Source: Pseudodesulfovibrio senegalensis (GTDB lineage: Bacteria > Desulfobacterota > Desulfovibrionia > Desulfovibrionales > Desulfovibrionaceae). Taken from it: a DNA stretch of 64,000 nt. Positions 42,225 to 50,203 of this stretch are shown one piece after another; position 1 is the stretch's first letter, and each line of letters starts with the position of its first letter. Under the pieces are notes generated by a model. The model saw only the letters and a program-made list of their open reading frames with translations, made no database searches and had not been told where the DNA came from. Both the position numbers and the translations under genes were made by a program. The stretch is from positions 434,001-498,000 of the forward strand of contig NZ_WAIE01000001.1 in NCBI RefSeq assembly GCF_008830225.1. The letters are read 5' to 3'.

Positions 42225-42800
42225 TCAGGCGGTTTTCTGCTCGGTCATGGTTGCGGGGAACAGGCGGTCTTCCAGAACCGTGTTGCCGTCCATGTCCATG
42301 GCGCGGAACACGCCGTTTTCATACAGGCCATAGCCCGCAACCGAGCCCTCCTTGGGCAGGCAGGGACAGCCGGGGTTCCATATGTGGATGCCGTTTTCCA
42401 CCCGGGCGGACGGAAAGTGCACATGACCGGAGGCGAACACGTCGCCCGGCATGAGCGGGGGCAGATTGGACGGGGACCACAGGTGTCCGTGGGTCAGGAA
42501 CATGCGTTTTCCATCCGCAACCAGCCATGCGAAATCGCAGGTCATGGGGAATTCCAGCAGGGTCTGGTCCACTTCGCTGTCGCAGTTGCCGCGCACGGAT
42601 ACGATCTTCTGTTTGTACCGGTTGAGCATCTGCGCGGTGGCCTTGGGGTCGTATCCCTCGGTCAGGGGGTTGCGCGGTCCGTGGTAGAGAATGTCGCCCA
42701 ACAGGGCGATCATGTCCACGTTGGCGGTGTCGGCAATGTCGAGCAGTTGGCGTGTGCGCGGCGCATTGCCGTGCAGGTCGCCGATGAACAATATTTTCAT
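42225..42800 (-). CDS. YfcE-type phosphodiesterase
   Basis: 191 residues. Metallophosphoesterase motifs FIGDLHGN, ALLGDILYHG, VRGNCDSEVD, LTHGHLW and ASGHVHFP in the YfcE/MJ0936 arrangement, with two metals. Small-molecule phosphodiester substrate unknown. It is the last gene of the rplU-rpmA-obgE-proB run, 35 bases after proB. Confidence 0.9.
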   Translation of the reverse strand: MKILFIGDLHGNAPRTRQLLDIADTANVDMIALLGDILYHGPRNPLTEGYDPKATAQMLNRYKQKIVSVRGNCDSEVDQTLLEFPMTCDFAWLVADGKRMFLTHGHLWSPSNLPPLMPGDVFASGHVHFPSARVENGIHIWNPGCPCLPKEGSVAGYGLYENGVFRAMDMDGNTVLEDRLFPATMTEQKTA

Positions 42801-42835
42801 GGGTGAGTGCTCCGAATGGAATTATGGGAATTGGT

Positions 42836-43999
42836 TCAGATGGCAGCGTCCGGCAACAGGTTGTCCCGGTGGACGGCTTCCTTGTAATGTACCGGACCGA
42901 TCAGGGCTTCGATCTGCGAGGTGCGCAAGCCCTTGATGCTGTTCAGGTCGTCGGACGAATAATTGGTCAGGCCAACGCCGATGGTGGTGTCGTCCTGCGT
43001 GCAGATGCGCACCAGCGCGCCGGGCTCGAAACAGCCCTTGACCGTGGTGATGCCGGCGGGCAGCAGGCTTTTGCCCTTGGCTGTCAGTGCGCGGGCAGCA
43101 CCGCTGTCCACCGTGATGGTCCCGGCAGGTTCGTCGTGGTAGGCCATCCAGAATTTTTTGCTGGAAACCGTGTGGTCCTCGGGCAGCACCAGCGTGCCCG
43201 GACCGTTGTCATCCAGGGCGTGCTCAAGGGAAAACCGGTTTTTTCCGGATACGATGAGTGTGGGCACGCCGAGCTGTGCCGCGCGGCGCGCTGCCCGGAG
43301 CTTGGAATACATGCCGCCCGAGCCGGATGCGGTCTTGCCGTCGCACATGGCGTCGATGTCCAGCGCGGCAATGTTCTCGATCAGGGGCATGCAGGCCGCG
43401 TCCGGGTTCTTGTCCGGGTTCTTGTCGAATACGCCGTCGGCCGAGGTCAGGTTGATATACAGGTCCGCGCCGATCAGGCCCACGGCCATGGCGCCCAACG
43501 TGTCGTTGTCCCCGAATTGGAGTTCCTTGACCGACACGGTGTCGTTTTCGTTGATGATGGGGATGACATCCCACGCCAGCAGTTGTTCCAGTGTGTTGCG
43601 GGCGTTGAGAAATCTCTTGCGGTCGCGCAGGCCATCGCGGGTCAGCAGTATCTGGGCCGTGGCCTTGCCGAACCAGCCGAAGGCCTCGTCGTAGTCGTGC
43701 ATGAGGCGCCCTTGGCCCACGGCGGATGCAGCCTGCCGCGCGGGCAGGTCGCTGATGGCTCCGGCCACCGAGCTGCCCAGAGTCTCCGCTATGCGGGTGC
43801 GCCCCGCTGCCACTGCGCCGGAGGACACCAGTACAATGCCGATGCCCCTGTCGTGCAGCCGGGCCAGTTGACCGGCCAGCCGGATGATGGTCTTGCGGTT
43901 GATGCCGTCCTGCGTGGTCAGTACCGCACTGCCCACCTTGACCACGATGCGTCGGGCATCCTGCAGCAGGTGGGCGCGGCCGTTGCGACTATTGCTCAT
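42836..43999 (-). CDS. proB: Glutamate 5-kinase
   Basis: 387 residues. N-terminal amino-acid kinase domain (IVVKVGSAVLT, VLVSSGAVAAG, NENDTVSVKELQFGDND, ADLYINLTSADGVF, GGMYSKLRAARRAA) and C-terminal PUA domain (GTITVDSGAARALTAKGKSLLPAGI). It makes gamma-glutamyl phosphate for proline. The start overlaps the end of obgE by 11 bases, indicating coupled translation. Confidence 0.96.
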   Translation of the reverse strand: MSNSRNGRAHLLQDARRIVVKVGSAVLTTQDGINRKTIIRLAGQLARLHDRGIGIVLVSSGAVAAGRTRIAETLGSSVAGAISDLPARQAASAVGQGRLMHDYDEAFGWFGKATAQILLTRDGLRDRKRFLNARNTLEQLLAWDVIPIINENDTVSVKELQFGDNDTLGAMAVGLIGADLYINLTSADGVFDKNPDKNPDAACMPLIENIAALDIDAMCDGKTASGSGGMYSKLRAARRAAQLGVPTLIVSGKNRFSLEHALDDNGPGTLVLPEDHTVSSKKFWMAYHDEPAGTITVDSGAARALTAKGKSLLPAGITTVKGCFEPGALVRICTQDDTTIGVGLTNYSSDDLNSIKGLRTSQIEALIGPVHYKEAVHRDNLLPDAAI

Positions 44000-45038
44000 G
44001 GTCTCCGGCTTCCTGTTGCGCAGTTTCCAGCGCGCGGAGCTGCCGCCACATTTCGTCGAGCAGCGCGTCCACACCCTGACCGGTGAGGGCCGAAATGAAA
44101 AAAACCGTCGTATCGCCGCAGGCCTGCCGGAGTTGTTCCAGCTCTTCCGGGGCAAGAGTGTCGATTTTGTTGATGACGCGGATCTGGGGCTTTTTGGACA
44201 TGTCCTTGTTGAAGCACTCAAGCTCCTCGTTGAGCATGTCGTAGCCGTCAAGGGGGTTTTCCCGATTCAGGTCTTCGGCCGCAAGGATGTGCACCAGAAA
44301 GCGGGTCCGCTCCACATGCTTGAGAAATGTGTGCCCCAGCCCCTGTCCTTCGCTGGCACCTTCGATGAGGCCCGGGATGTCCGCGATGACCATGTGTTGG
44401 AAATTTTCATCTTCCACCACGCCGAGATTGGGCACCAGCGTGGTAAAGGGATAGGCCGCGATCTTGGGCCGTGCTGCCGAAACTTTCGAGATGAAGGTGG
44501 ATTTGCCCGCATTGGGCAGGCCGAGCAGGCCCACGTCCGCCAATACCTTGAGCTCGAGGCGCAGGTGTTTTTCCTCGCCGGGCTTGCCTTCTTCGGCAAA
44601 GCGGGGTGTGCGGTTGGTGGACGATTTGAAATGGATGTTGCCCCGGCCGCCTTCGCCGCCGTTGCAGATCACGAACTCCGTGCCGTCGCTGACAAGGTCC
44701 GTGAGCAGCTTTTCGTGGCGCTCGCCATTTTCATCCTCGGTCACTTCATAGACCAGCGTGCCCACGGGCAGGTCGATGTACAGGTCGTCGGCGGCCTTGC
44801 CATATTTGTCGCGGCCCATGCCGGGCTGGCCGTTGCGCGCCTCATACAGCCTGCGCAGCCGGAAATCGTACAGGGTCATGAGCCGGTTGGAGGCGCGCAT
44901 GATGACATCGCCGCCCTTGCCGCCGTCGCCGCCGTCCGGTCCGCCCTTGGGCCGGTTGGCCTCGCGGCGCAGGGACGCGCAGCCGTTGCCGCCCTTGCCG
45001 GAACGAACTGTGATGGTAGCCTCGTCAACGAATCGCAT
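43989..45038 (-). CDS. obgE: GTPase Obg/CgtA
   Basis: 349 residues. N-terminal glycine-rich Obg fold (MRFVDEATITVRSGKGGNG, GGPDGGDGGKGGDV), then the G domain: G1 GLPNAGKST, switch FTTLVPNLG, G3 DIPGLIEGA, G4 NKID, G5 ISALTG. It lacks a long C-terminal extension. It acts in 50S ribosome maturation. The order rplU-rpmA-obgE-proB is the classic one. Confidence 0.97.
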   Translation of the reverse strand: MRFVDEATITVRSGKGGNGCASLRREANRPKGGPDGGDGGKGGDVIMRASNRLMTLYDFRLRRLYEARNGQPGMGRDKYGKAADDLYIDLPVGTLVYEVTEDENGERHEKLLTDLVSDGTEFVICNGGEGGRGNIHFKSSTNRTPRFAEEGKPGEEKHLRLELKVLADVGLLGLPNAGKSTFISKVSAARPKIAAYPFTTLVPNLGVVEDENFQHMVIADIPGLIEGASEGQGLGHTFLKHVERTRFLVHILAAEDLNRENPLDGYDMLNEELECFNKDMSKKPQIRVINKIDTLAPEELEQLRQACGDTTVFFISALTGQGVDALLDEMWRQLRALETAQQEAGDHEQ

Positions 45039-45120
45039 GCATGCCTCCGGCCTTTTGCGCCAGCATCAGGAAATTTGTTTGGGTAATACCCCAGTTGCGC
45101 CCCGTGGTCCAGAGCGCACG

Positions 45121-45155
45121 AAAAGGGCAGAAGGCATGTGCCTCCTGCCCTCGAA
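45121..45155 (-). terminator. Hairpin between rpmA and obgE
   Basis: GGGCAGaAGGCA pairs with TGCCTcCTGCCC; a short TTTT follows on the minus strand. It is probably a partial terminator that lowers obgE-proB expression relative to the ribosomal protein genes. Confidence 0.6.
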
Positions 45156-45172
45156 AAAAGTTTCCGGAAAGC

Positions 45173-45442
45173 CTAGGCTTCGGCCGGAAGCACGTGCACG
45201 CGGGTTTTGACTGCGCGCTTGCGGGTGTACTTTTCGTACGTGACCACGCCGTCCACCAGAGCGAACAGGGTGTAGTCCTTGCCCATGCCCACGCCCTCGC
45301 CGGGGTGGACCTTGGTGCCGAGCTGGCGCACAAGAATGTTGCCTGCTGCGACGGACTGACCGCCGAAGCGCTTGATGCCTCGCCGTTGTCCGGCACTGTC
45401 GCGACCGTTTCTGGAACTACCAGCAGCTTTTTTATGAGCCAT
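45173..45442 (-). CDS. rpmA: 50S ribosomal protein L27
   Basis: 89 residues. Start [15 protein letters not shown], then [29 protein letters not shown] split here as RRGIKRFGG and [13 protein letters not shown], as in all L27 proteins. No N-terminal cleavage extension of the Firmicutes type. It lies 19 bases after rplU. Confidence 0.97.
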   Translation of the reverse strand: MAHKKAAGSSRNGRDSAGQRRGIKRFGGQSVAAGNILVRQLGTKVHPGEGVGMGKDYTLFALVDGVVTYEKYTRKRAVKTRVHVLPAEA

Positions 45443-45461
45443 GATATCCTCCCCTCACGCG

Positions 45462-45773
45462 CTAGGCGGTGATGGATTTGACTTTCAGTTGAGTGTAGTC
45501 GTGACGGTGACCCTGGGTCTTGCGGGCATCCTTCTTGGGCAGCTTGTGAAAGACGATGACTTTCTTGCCGCGGGTGTGTCCGAGAACCTCGCATTCGACC
45601 TTGGCGCCGTCCACATAGGGAGCGCCGATCTTGGTGTCGCCCTTGGCGTCCACCAACAGGACCTTGTCGATAGCCAGCGTGTCGCCAGCGTTGGCCTTCA
45701 TGAGATCTACATTGAATTCAAGGCCTTCTTCAACGCGGTACTGTTTCCCGCCAGCCTCGATGATAGCAAACAT
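45462..45773 (-). CDS. rplU: 50S ribosomal protein L21
   Basis: 103 residues from ATG 45773 (MFAIIEAGGKQYRV). Conserved C-terminal part KKDARKTQGHRHDYTQLKV. First gene of the rplU-rpmA-obgE-proB operon; its promoter should lie in the roughly 100 bases towards the comF-like gene. Confidence 0.97.
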   Translation of the reverse strand: MFAIIEAGGKQYRVEEGLEFNVDLMKANAGDTLAIDKVLLVDAKGDTKIGAPYVDGAKVECEVLGHTRGKKVIVFHKLPKKDARKTQGHRHDYTQLKVKSITA

Positions 45774-45881
45774 AAAAATATCCTCCGTTCGTAAGAGACG
45801 GCAAGCTAGCCGCAATCAACGCGTTTAGTCAAGCCTCTGAGGGAAATATTTCGTGTTTTTTTTGCATTTCACGCATGATGG

Positions 45882-46610
45882 TCACGATTGCCTCCCGGCC
45901 ACGCTTAAAACCAGCACGTCGATGCGCACGGCTCCGGCCTTTCGCAGGGTCCTCGCGCACTCGGTCAGGGTGGCTCCGGTGGTCAGCACGTCGTCCACCA
46001 GAAGCACGTTTTTTCCCTGCACGGAACCGTCGGCCGCAAAGGCACCCCGGATGTTCGTGCGTCGTTGGTCCGGTTTGAGCCGCGTCTGCGGTTCGGTGTG
46101 TCGGGTACGGCGTAGCGCGTTGCGGTCCAGCGTGGCTTGGGCTGTCCGCGCCACGGGGCGTGCCAGCTCAAGGCTCTGGTTGTAGCCGCGCCAGACGAGA
46201 CGTTTTTTGTGCAGGGGCACCGGAATGACCAGTTGCGGAGCCGGAGTGTCCATGCGGACCTGCGCCTGGGTGATCATATGCCGGAGCAGGGCCGAAAGGT
46301 GCAGTCCTTGCCGAAATTTGAAGGCCAGTACAAGTTCGCGCAGCAGTCCTTCATGCGGGCCGTGAAATCCCAGCGCGTCCCACGGCGGCGGCGTGGTGCG
46401 GCAGGCGGCGCAGAGGTGAACGGGGTCGTTGTTTTCCCCGAAGATCAGGCCGCAGCGCGGGCAGAATCCACCGGTGCGCGGGCGCAGGTGTTCGGCGCAT
46501 TCGGGGCAGAGCCTGTTTCGGGCGTGCTGGGTGCCGCACACGGCGCAACGGCCCCGGCCCGTGGTGGCGAGCCGTGCCAGCCGGGCCAGAGCGCGGCGCA
46601 CCATGCTCAT
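45882..46610 (-). CDS. ComF family phosphoribosyltransferase-like protein
   Basis: 242 residues from ATG 46610. N-terminal zinc ribbon (CAVCGTQHARNRLCPEC, CPRCG, CAACR), central VIPVPLHKKRLVWRGYNQS and the PRPP-binding motif VLLVDDVLTTGATL. ComF proteins are linked to DNA uptake, though many occur in bacteria without known competence. Its ATG overlaps the stop of the flavodoxin-fold gene (ATGA), making it the last gene of a five-gene operon. Confidence 0.92.
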   Translation of the reverse strand: MSMVRRALARLARLATTGRGRCAVCGTQHARNRLCPECAEHLRPRTGGFCPRCGLIFGENNDPVHLCAACRTTPPPWDALGFHGPHEGLLRELVLAFKFRQGLHLSALLRHMITQAQVRMDTPAPQLVIPVPLHKKRLVWRGYNQSLELARPVARTAQATLDRNALRRTRHTEPQTRLKPDQRRTNIRGAFAADGSVQGKNVLLVDDVLTTGATLTECARTLRKAGAVRIDVLVLSVAGRQS

Positions 46611-47215
46611 TCGAGGCTCTGTTTCCAGGCCTGTGCAGCCATGGCGCGGATGGCGCGGGCCTGTTCGTCCTGCTCGTCGAGGTCGCCCGGAGCGTCCACC
46701 CCGCGGAGGCACATGGATTCGCCAGGGCTGATGTTGAAGTTCCACAGGAAGTATTTGAGGGAGAGTTGCGCGCCCTCGAACAGGCGTTCGCCCGTGGGAC
46801 GCCCTGCCACGAATACGCTGTGAGCCTTGCGCACGGGAAGATCCGCCACCCACGCTTCCTTGTCCATGCGCGCCTTCCAGAATTGCTGGCCGCGGTCGAT
46901 CCATGTCTTGAAGCGCGACGGCAGGTGATAGAAGTATATGGGCGTGGAAAAGAAGACCAGCCGTGCGGAAAAGAGCGGTTCGAACAGGACGGCCGCATCG
47001 TCCTTGGGTCCGAGGATGCAGCGGTCTTCAAGGCGGCCGTCCACGTTGCGGTCGCAGTGGCCGCAGGCCTTGCAGTGCATGACCTCATGGTCGCGCACGG
47101 TCATGATCCGGGCCGTTCCCCCGGCCTCGGCAACACCCTGCTTCAGGATTCGGGCCACCGTATCGGAATTACCCTTGCGGTGGCTGCAGGCATAAATGAC
47201 AGCCGTGTCGTGCAT
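46607..47215 (-). CDS. Flavodoxin-fold NAD(P)H-dependent oxidoreductase
   Basis: 202 residues. FMN-binding P-loop equivalent ACSHRKGNSDTVARIL and PIYFYHLPSRFKTWIDRGQQ mark the NADPH-dependent FMN reductase/iron-sulfur flavoprotein group. A CKACGHCDRN cysteine motif (C-x2-C-x2-C) suggests an added metal site. It follows the TusA-like selenoprotein gene after 9 bases, so it may supply electrons to it; this is inference. Confidence 0.88.
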   Translation of the reverse strand: MHDTAVIYACSHRKGNSDTVARILKQGVAEAGGTARIMTVRDHEVMHCKACGHCDRNVDGRLEDRCILGPKDDAAVLFEPLFSARLVFFSTPIYFYHLPSRFKTWIDRGQQFWKARMDKEAWVADLPVRKAHSVFVAGRPTGERLFEGAQLSLKYFLWNFNISPGESMCLRGVDAPGDLDEQDEQARAIRAMAAQAWKQSLE

Positions 47216-47224
47216 GGTCGCTCC

Positions 47225-47461
47225 TTACTTGTCGTATACCGGCTCCTTGCGCCGGAAGGTGAAAAGAAGGTCCGGACCCTGTTCACTGGACTCGATGGTC
47301 CAGTCCGGGTGCATGTCCATGGCATAGCGCACGGAATCCGCCGAACCGGGCGACGCCAGTATCTCGACCTGATCGGTCTTTGCAAAACGGAGGTACCAAC
47401 TTACCTCCATGCTCACGCCTCAGCACTTGCCGCGAATGTCGGCCTTCATGACCTCGCTCAT
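47225..47461 (-). CDS. TusA/SirA-like selenoprotein (in-frame UGA = selenocysteine 14)
   Basis: 78 residues if UGA at 47420-47422 is read as Sec. The start ATG 47461 overlaps the stop of the MBL gene (ATGA). Residues 6-13 read KADIRGKC, Sec is 14, then GVSMEVSWYLRF; D-x-R-G-x-x-[C/U] aligns Sec with the catalytic Cys of the TusA CPxP motif, and the rest (VEILASPGSADSVRYAMDMH ... LLFTFRRKE) fits the TusA beta-alpha fold. A SECIS-like hairpin begins 11 nt after UGA. TusA proteins carry persulfide sulfur between enzymes. Standard gene callers would report only the 63-residue part after UGA. Confidence 0.85.
47387..47410 (-). promoter_or_regulatory. Bacterial SECIS-like element
   Basis: In the mRNA, GGAGGUA (47408-47402) pairs perfectly with UACCUCC (47395-47389) around loop AGUUGG, which contains the GU dinucleotide typical of bacterial SECIS loops. 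AU..GU extends the stem to 9 bp. The hairpin begins 11 nt after the UGA, the same spacing as E. coli fdhF. Confidence 0.8.
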
Positions 47462-48093
47462 TGCGCCTCCGTGCGAAATTCCGAAAAGAACGGATTGTGG
47501 TTTTTCTCGTCGTCCACCGTGGTGTCAGGTCCGTGGCCCGGAAAGAGTTTCGTGTGGCCGGGCAGGGTGAAGATGTGGTCGGCAACGGATTTCTTGAGCA
47601 CCTCGAGGCTGCCGCCGGGAAAGTCGGTTCTGCCGATGGAACGGTAGAAGATGAGGTCGCCCACAAAGCATACGGCCGCGTCCGGAAAATGGAAGGACAG
47701 GCTGCCCTGGGAATGTCCGGGCGTGTGGAATGCCTCGCAGCGCATACCCGCAAATTCGTGCTCGCCTGCTTTGATCTCCTGTATTTCATACTCTTCCACC
47801 ACGGGCAGCCCCATCATGCCGCCGCGTCCGAGTTCGGACGAGAGCAGGGGCAGGTCGTCGGCGCAGGCCAGTATGGGCAGACCGGTGGCCCGGGCAAAGG
47901 CCGCATTGCCGTATGTGTGGTCGAAATGGAGGTGCGTATTCAGGATATTGGCCGCCTTGAGGCCGTTTTCCTCAAGGTATTGCAACACCGGAGCCGGATC
48001 GCCGCCCGGGTCCACCACAACGGCGAGACCGTCTGCGGCAAGGATATGGCAGTTGGTTTCCAATGGACCCAGCGGGATGGTCTTTATGTGCAT
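47458..48093 (-). CDS. MBL-fold metallo-hydrolase (glyoxalase II/persulfide dioxygenase-like)
   Basis: 211 residues from ATG 48093, overlapping the nitroreductase stop (ATGA). Metal ligands: NTHLHFDHTYG, HTPGHSQGS, FVGDLIF and PGHG. This compact form is the YcbL/glyoxalase II-like type that hydrolyses thioesters; related iron enzymes oxidise persulfides. Its coupling to a TusA-like gene makes a sulfur substrate attractive, as inference. Confidence 0.9.
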   Translation of the reverse strand: MHIKTIPLGPLETNCHILAADGLAVVVDPGGDPAPVLQYLEENGLKAANILNTHLHFDHTYGNAAFARATGLPILACADDLPLLSSELGRGGMMGLPVVEEYEIQEIKAGEHEFAGMRCEAFHTPGHSQGSLSFHFPDAAVCFVGDLIFYRSIGRTDFPGGSLEVLKKSVADHIFTLPGHTKLFPGHGPDTTVDDEKNHNPFFSEFRTEAQ

Positions 48094-48614
48094 CAAAGCG
48101 CCTCCAGAAGCAGCTCGTTCATGGTTTTCCGTTCGGAACTTCCTTTCTGCGCGGGGTGTCCCACGGCCAGAACGGCCTGAAGTTCATAAGTGTTCTCGTC
48201 GAGGCCCATGGCGTTCAGCGCTGTGGCCTGATCATTGATGATCTGTCCGAGCCACACGGCCCCAAGCCCTTTGGCGTGGGCGGCCAGCAGCATGTTCTGA
48301 ATGCAGGCGCCCGCGCCCTGATGGTCCTTCATGGGGCTGTACATGGCTTCCTTTTCCAGCAACACGCATACGAGGGCTTGAGCCTGGCGCACGACGTGGG
48401 CGTATTTGGTGCAATCGGCCAGTCGTTCTGCGCGGGGATCCTCCGGGCGGATCACCAGAAAGCGCCACGGCTGGTTGTTCAGTCCGCTGGGTGCCCAGCG
48501 TCCGGCCTCGAGCATGGCCTCCAGATGCTCACGCTCCACGGGTTGGTCCGTGAATTTGCGTATGCTGCGCCGCTGGCGCATGGCCTCCAGTACGGCCTTG
48601 GCATGGTCGTTCAT
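48093..48614 (-). CDS. Nitroreductase family protein
   Basis: 173 residues. FMN-binding pattern RQRRSIRKFTDQPVE at the start, WAPSGLNNQPWRFLVI, and ACIQNMLLAAHAKGLGAVWLG in the C-terminal half. The family reduces nitro compounds, quinones or flavins with NAD(P)H. First gene of the five-gene operon with four-base overlaps or very short gaps. Confidence 0.92.
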   Translation of the reverse strand: MNDHAKAVLEAMRQRRSIRKFTDQPVEREHLEAMLEAGRWAPSGLNNQPWRFLVIRPEDPRAERLADCTKYAHVVRQAQALVCVLLEKEAMYSPMKDHQGAGACIQNMLLAAHAKGLGAVWLGQIINDQATALNAMGLDENTYELQAVLAVGHPAQKGSSERKTMNELLLEAL

Positions 48615-48756
48615 TGTTTCTCCGTTTGGTTTGCCGCATCAGTGTAGCGTGTCGTCTTTTTCGGGGCAAGGGCGCGTTGACCGGGGCTCTTGCAACCTTT
48701 GCCCGAAAACGGGTATGCTGGATCATGGAAAACCGTTCTGCCGCACGGAGGCCGTC

Positions 48757-49770
48757 ATGAAGCCCGAAGACGATGTCCAGCTCGAAGAGCGTTTCCTGCA
48801 GATCAGTCCCAACATACTGGAGAGCTTTCCGCGTTTTCGTCCGCCAGTGAATCTGCATGTCTGGGACGAGGAGCTCGGTTCGGTCCGTCTGCTGGCCGGG
48901 GCGGACAGCCGCCTGAGCGAGAAGCGGCAGCAGGAAGTGGCCGACCACTGCCGGGCGGGCAACCTGTATCTGGACCGGCGGGACTACCGTGAATATGCCG
49001 TGCACCTGAGCCGCAATCTCGGATTGGTGCTGGTGGAGCAGGACCTGAACCCGGACGAGGTTTCCGAAATATTCTATCTTGCCCTGCGCCGGACGCTGGA
49101 CGCCTTTTTCGAGCAGCCCATTGCCGGACGGTTGCAGGATCTGCAACGCGACCTGAGCATATTGTGTGAATATATCTGGATCGATCCGGGGCGCACCGAG
49201 TTTCTGCTCAAGACGCTGGACAAGCAGTACGACGCGGCCACCCACGGCGTGAACAGCACCTTCGTGGGGCTGGGCGTGTTTGCCATGCGCTACCGGACCC
49301 GGCTTGAGCGCACCAACCTCAATCATCTTGCCCTCGGGCTGGCCGTGCACGACATGGGCATGGCCATGGTGCCGGGCTTTATCCGCGACAAGGAAGGCAT
49401 TTTGCTGCACCGGGACAAGGAATCCGTGCGCAGGCACCCGGACCTCGCTTTGGGCATGCTCACCCGGCTGAAGGTCAACGACCGCATTGTGGAGCAGTGC
49501 GTGATGGAACATCACGAGCGGCTGGACGGCACCGGCTATCCCAAGGGGGTGCGTGGCGACGCCGTCAGTCTGCCGGGCAGACTGTGCGGACTGGCCGATT
49601 CGTTCAGCGCGGCCATTGCCGAGCGGCCGTATCATTCCGGTGAGGAGGCCCTGACTGTTGCGGGCCAGTTGTTGCGGCAGGAGGGGCGCTACGACCGGGG
49701 CATGGCCCGGGCCCTGCTGGAGTTGCTCAAGTGCGGATTCGCCGGATGCGGGGTGGACCCGGCTACCTGA
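48757..49770 (+). CDS. HD-GYP domain protein (cyclic di-GMP phosphodiesterase-type)
   Basis: 337 residues; ATG 48757 with CGGAGG. An N-terminal region without recognised domain (residues 1-150) precedes the HD-GYP domain: LAVHDMGMAMVP supplies the HD pair, and HHERLDGTGYPKG holds the GYP signature. It probably degrades cyclic di-GMP, opposing the two diguanylate cyclases in the window. Its 3' end overlaps the converging acetyltransferase gene by 8 bases. Confidence 0.9.
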   Translation: MKPEDDVQLEERFLQISPNILESFPRFRPPVNLHVWDEELGSVRLLAGADSRLSEKRQQEVADHCRAGNLYLDRRDYREYAVHLSRNLGLVLVEQDLNPDEVSEIFYLALRRTLDAFFEQPIAGRLQDLQRDLSILCEYIWIDPGRTEFLLKTLDKQYDAATHGVNSTFVGLGVFAMRYRTRLERTNLNHLALGLAVHDMGMAMVPGFIRDKEGILLHRDKESVRRHPDLALGMLTRLKVNDRIVEQCVMEHHERLDGTGYPKGVRGDAVSLPGRLCGLADSFSAAIAERPYHSGEEALTVAGQLLRQEGRYDRGMARALLELLKCGFAGCGVDPAT

Positions 49771-50203
49771 TATATCCCTTGCGCCGCATGTCTTCCGGGT
49801 CTGCGGAAAGCAGCATGGCCGTGCGCATGACGCAAAAGCCGAGCCGTTCGTAAAAGCCTTCCTTGCCCGGCACGGAGTGCAGTTGCACGTTGGGCGTTTC
49901 CAGCCTGTCCAGCATGGCGCGCATCATGCGCGTGCCCAGTCCGCTGCCCTGATATTCCGGAAGCATGCACAGGTCGTATATCACGGATTGTACTACATGG
50001 TCGGAAAGGGCGCGGGCAAGGCCCACGGTGCGCCCTCCGTGCCATGCAAAGCAGACCAGCGCACTGTTTTCAAATGTCGTGCGCAGCCTGTCAGGTTTGC
50101 GGGTCCCCAGGGGCGCGCGTTCGAAAATGGTACAGGCCTGTTCCCAGTCCACCCCCGAGCAGTCGAAACGCAGGGTGATGTCGTTTGCCGGGGCGTGGTT
50201 CAT
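49763..50203 (-). CDS. GNAT family N-acetyltransferase
   Basis: 146 residues from ATG 50203, overlapping the thioesterase stop (ATGA). Acetyl-CoA motif A: IYDLCMLPEYQGSGLGTRMM, and motif B-like EGFYERLGF. Substrate unknown. It is translationally coupled to the thioesterase gene. Confidence 0.9.
   Translation of the reverse strand: MNHAPANDITLRFDCSGVDWEQACTIFERAPLGTRKPDRLRTTFENSALVCFAWHGGRTVGLARALSDHVVQSVIYDLCMLPEYQGSGLGTRMMRAMLDRLETPNVQLHSVPGKEGFYERLGFCVMRTAMLLSADPEDMRRKGYIR

Noticed and set aside
42836-45038. Frameshift near the proB/obgE junction
   Set aside because: Both proteins read through intact with correct termini; they simply overlap by 11 bases.
47225-47416. Independent 63-residue gene starting at GTG 47416, without selenocysteine
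   Set aside because: It would lack the first strand and the active-site segment of the TusA fold, has no good ribosome site, and leaves the coupled ATG at 47461, the in-frame upstream codons and the SECIS-like hairpin unexplained.
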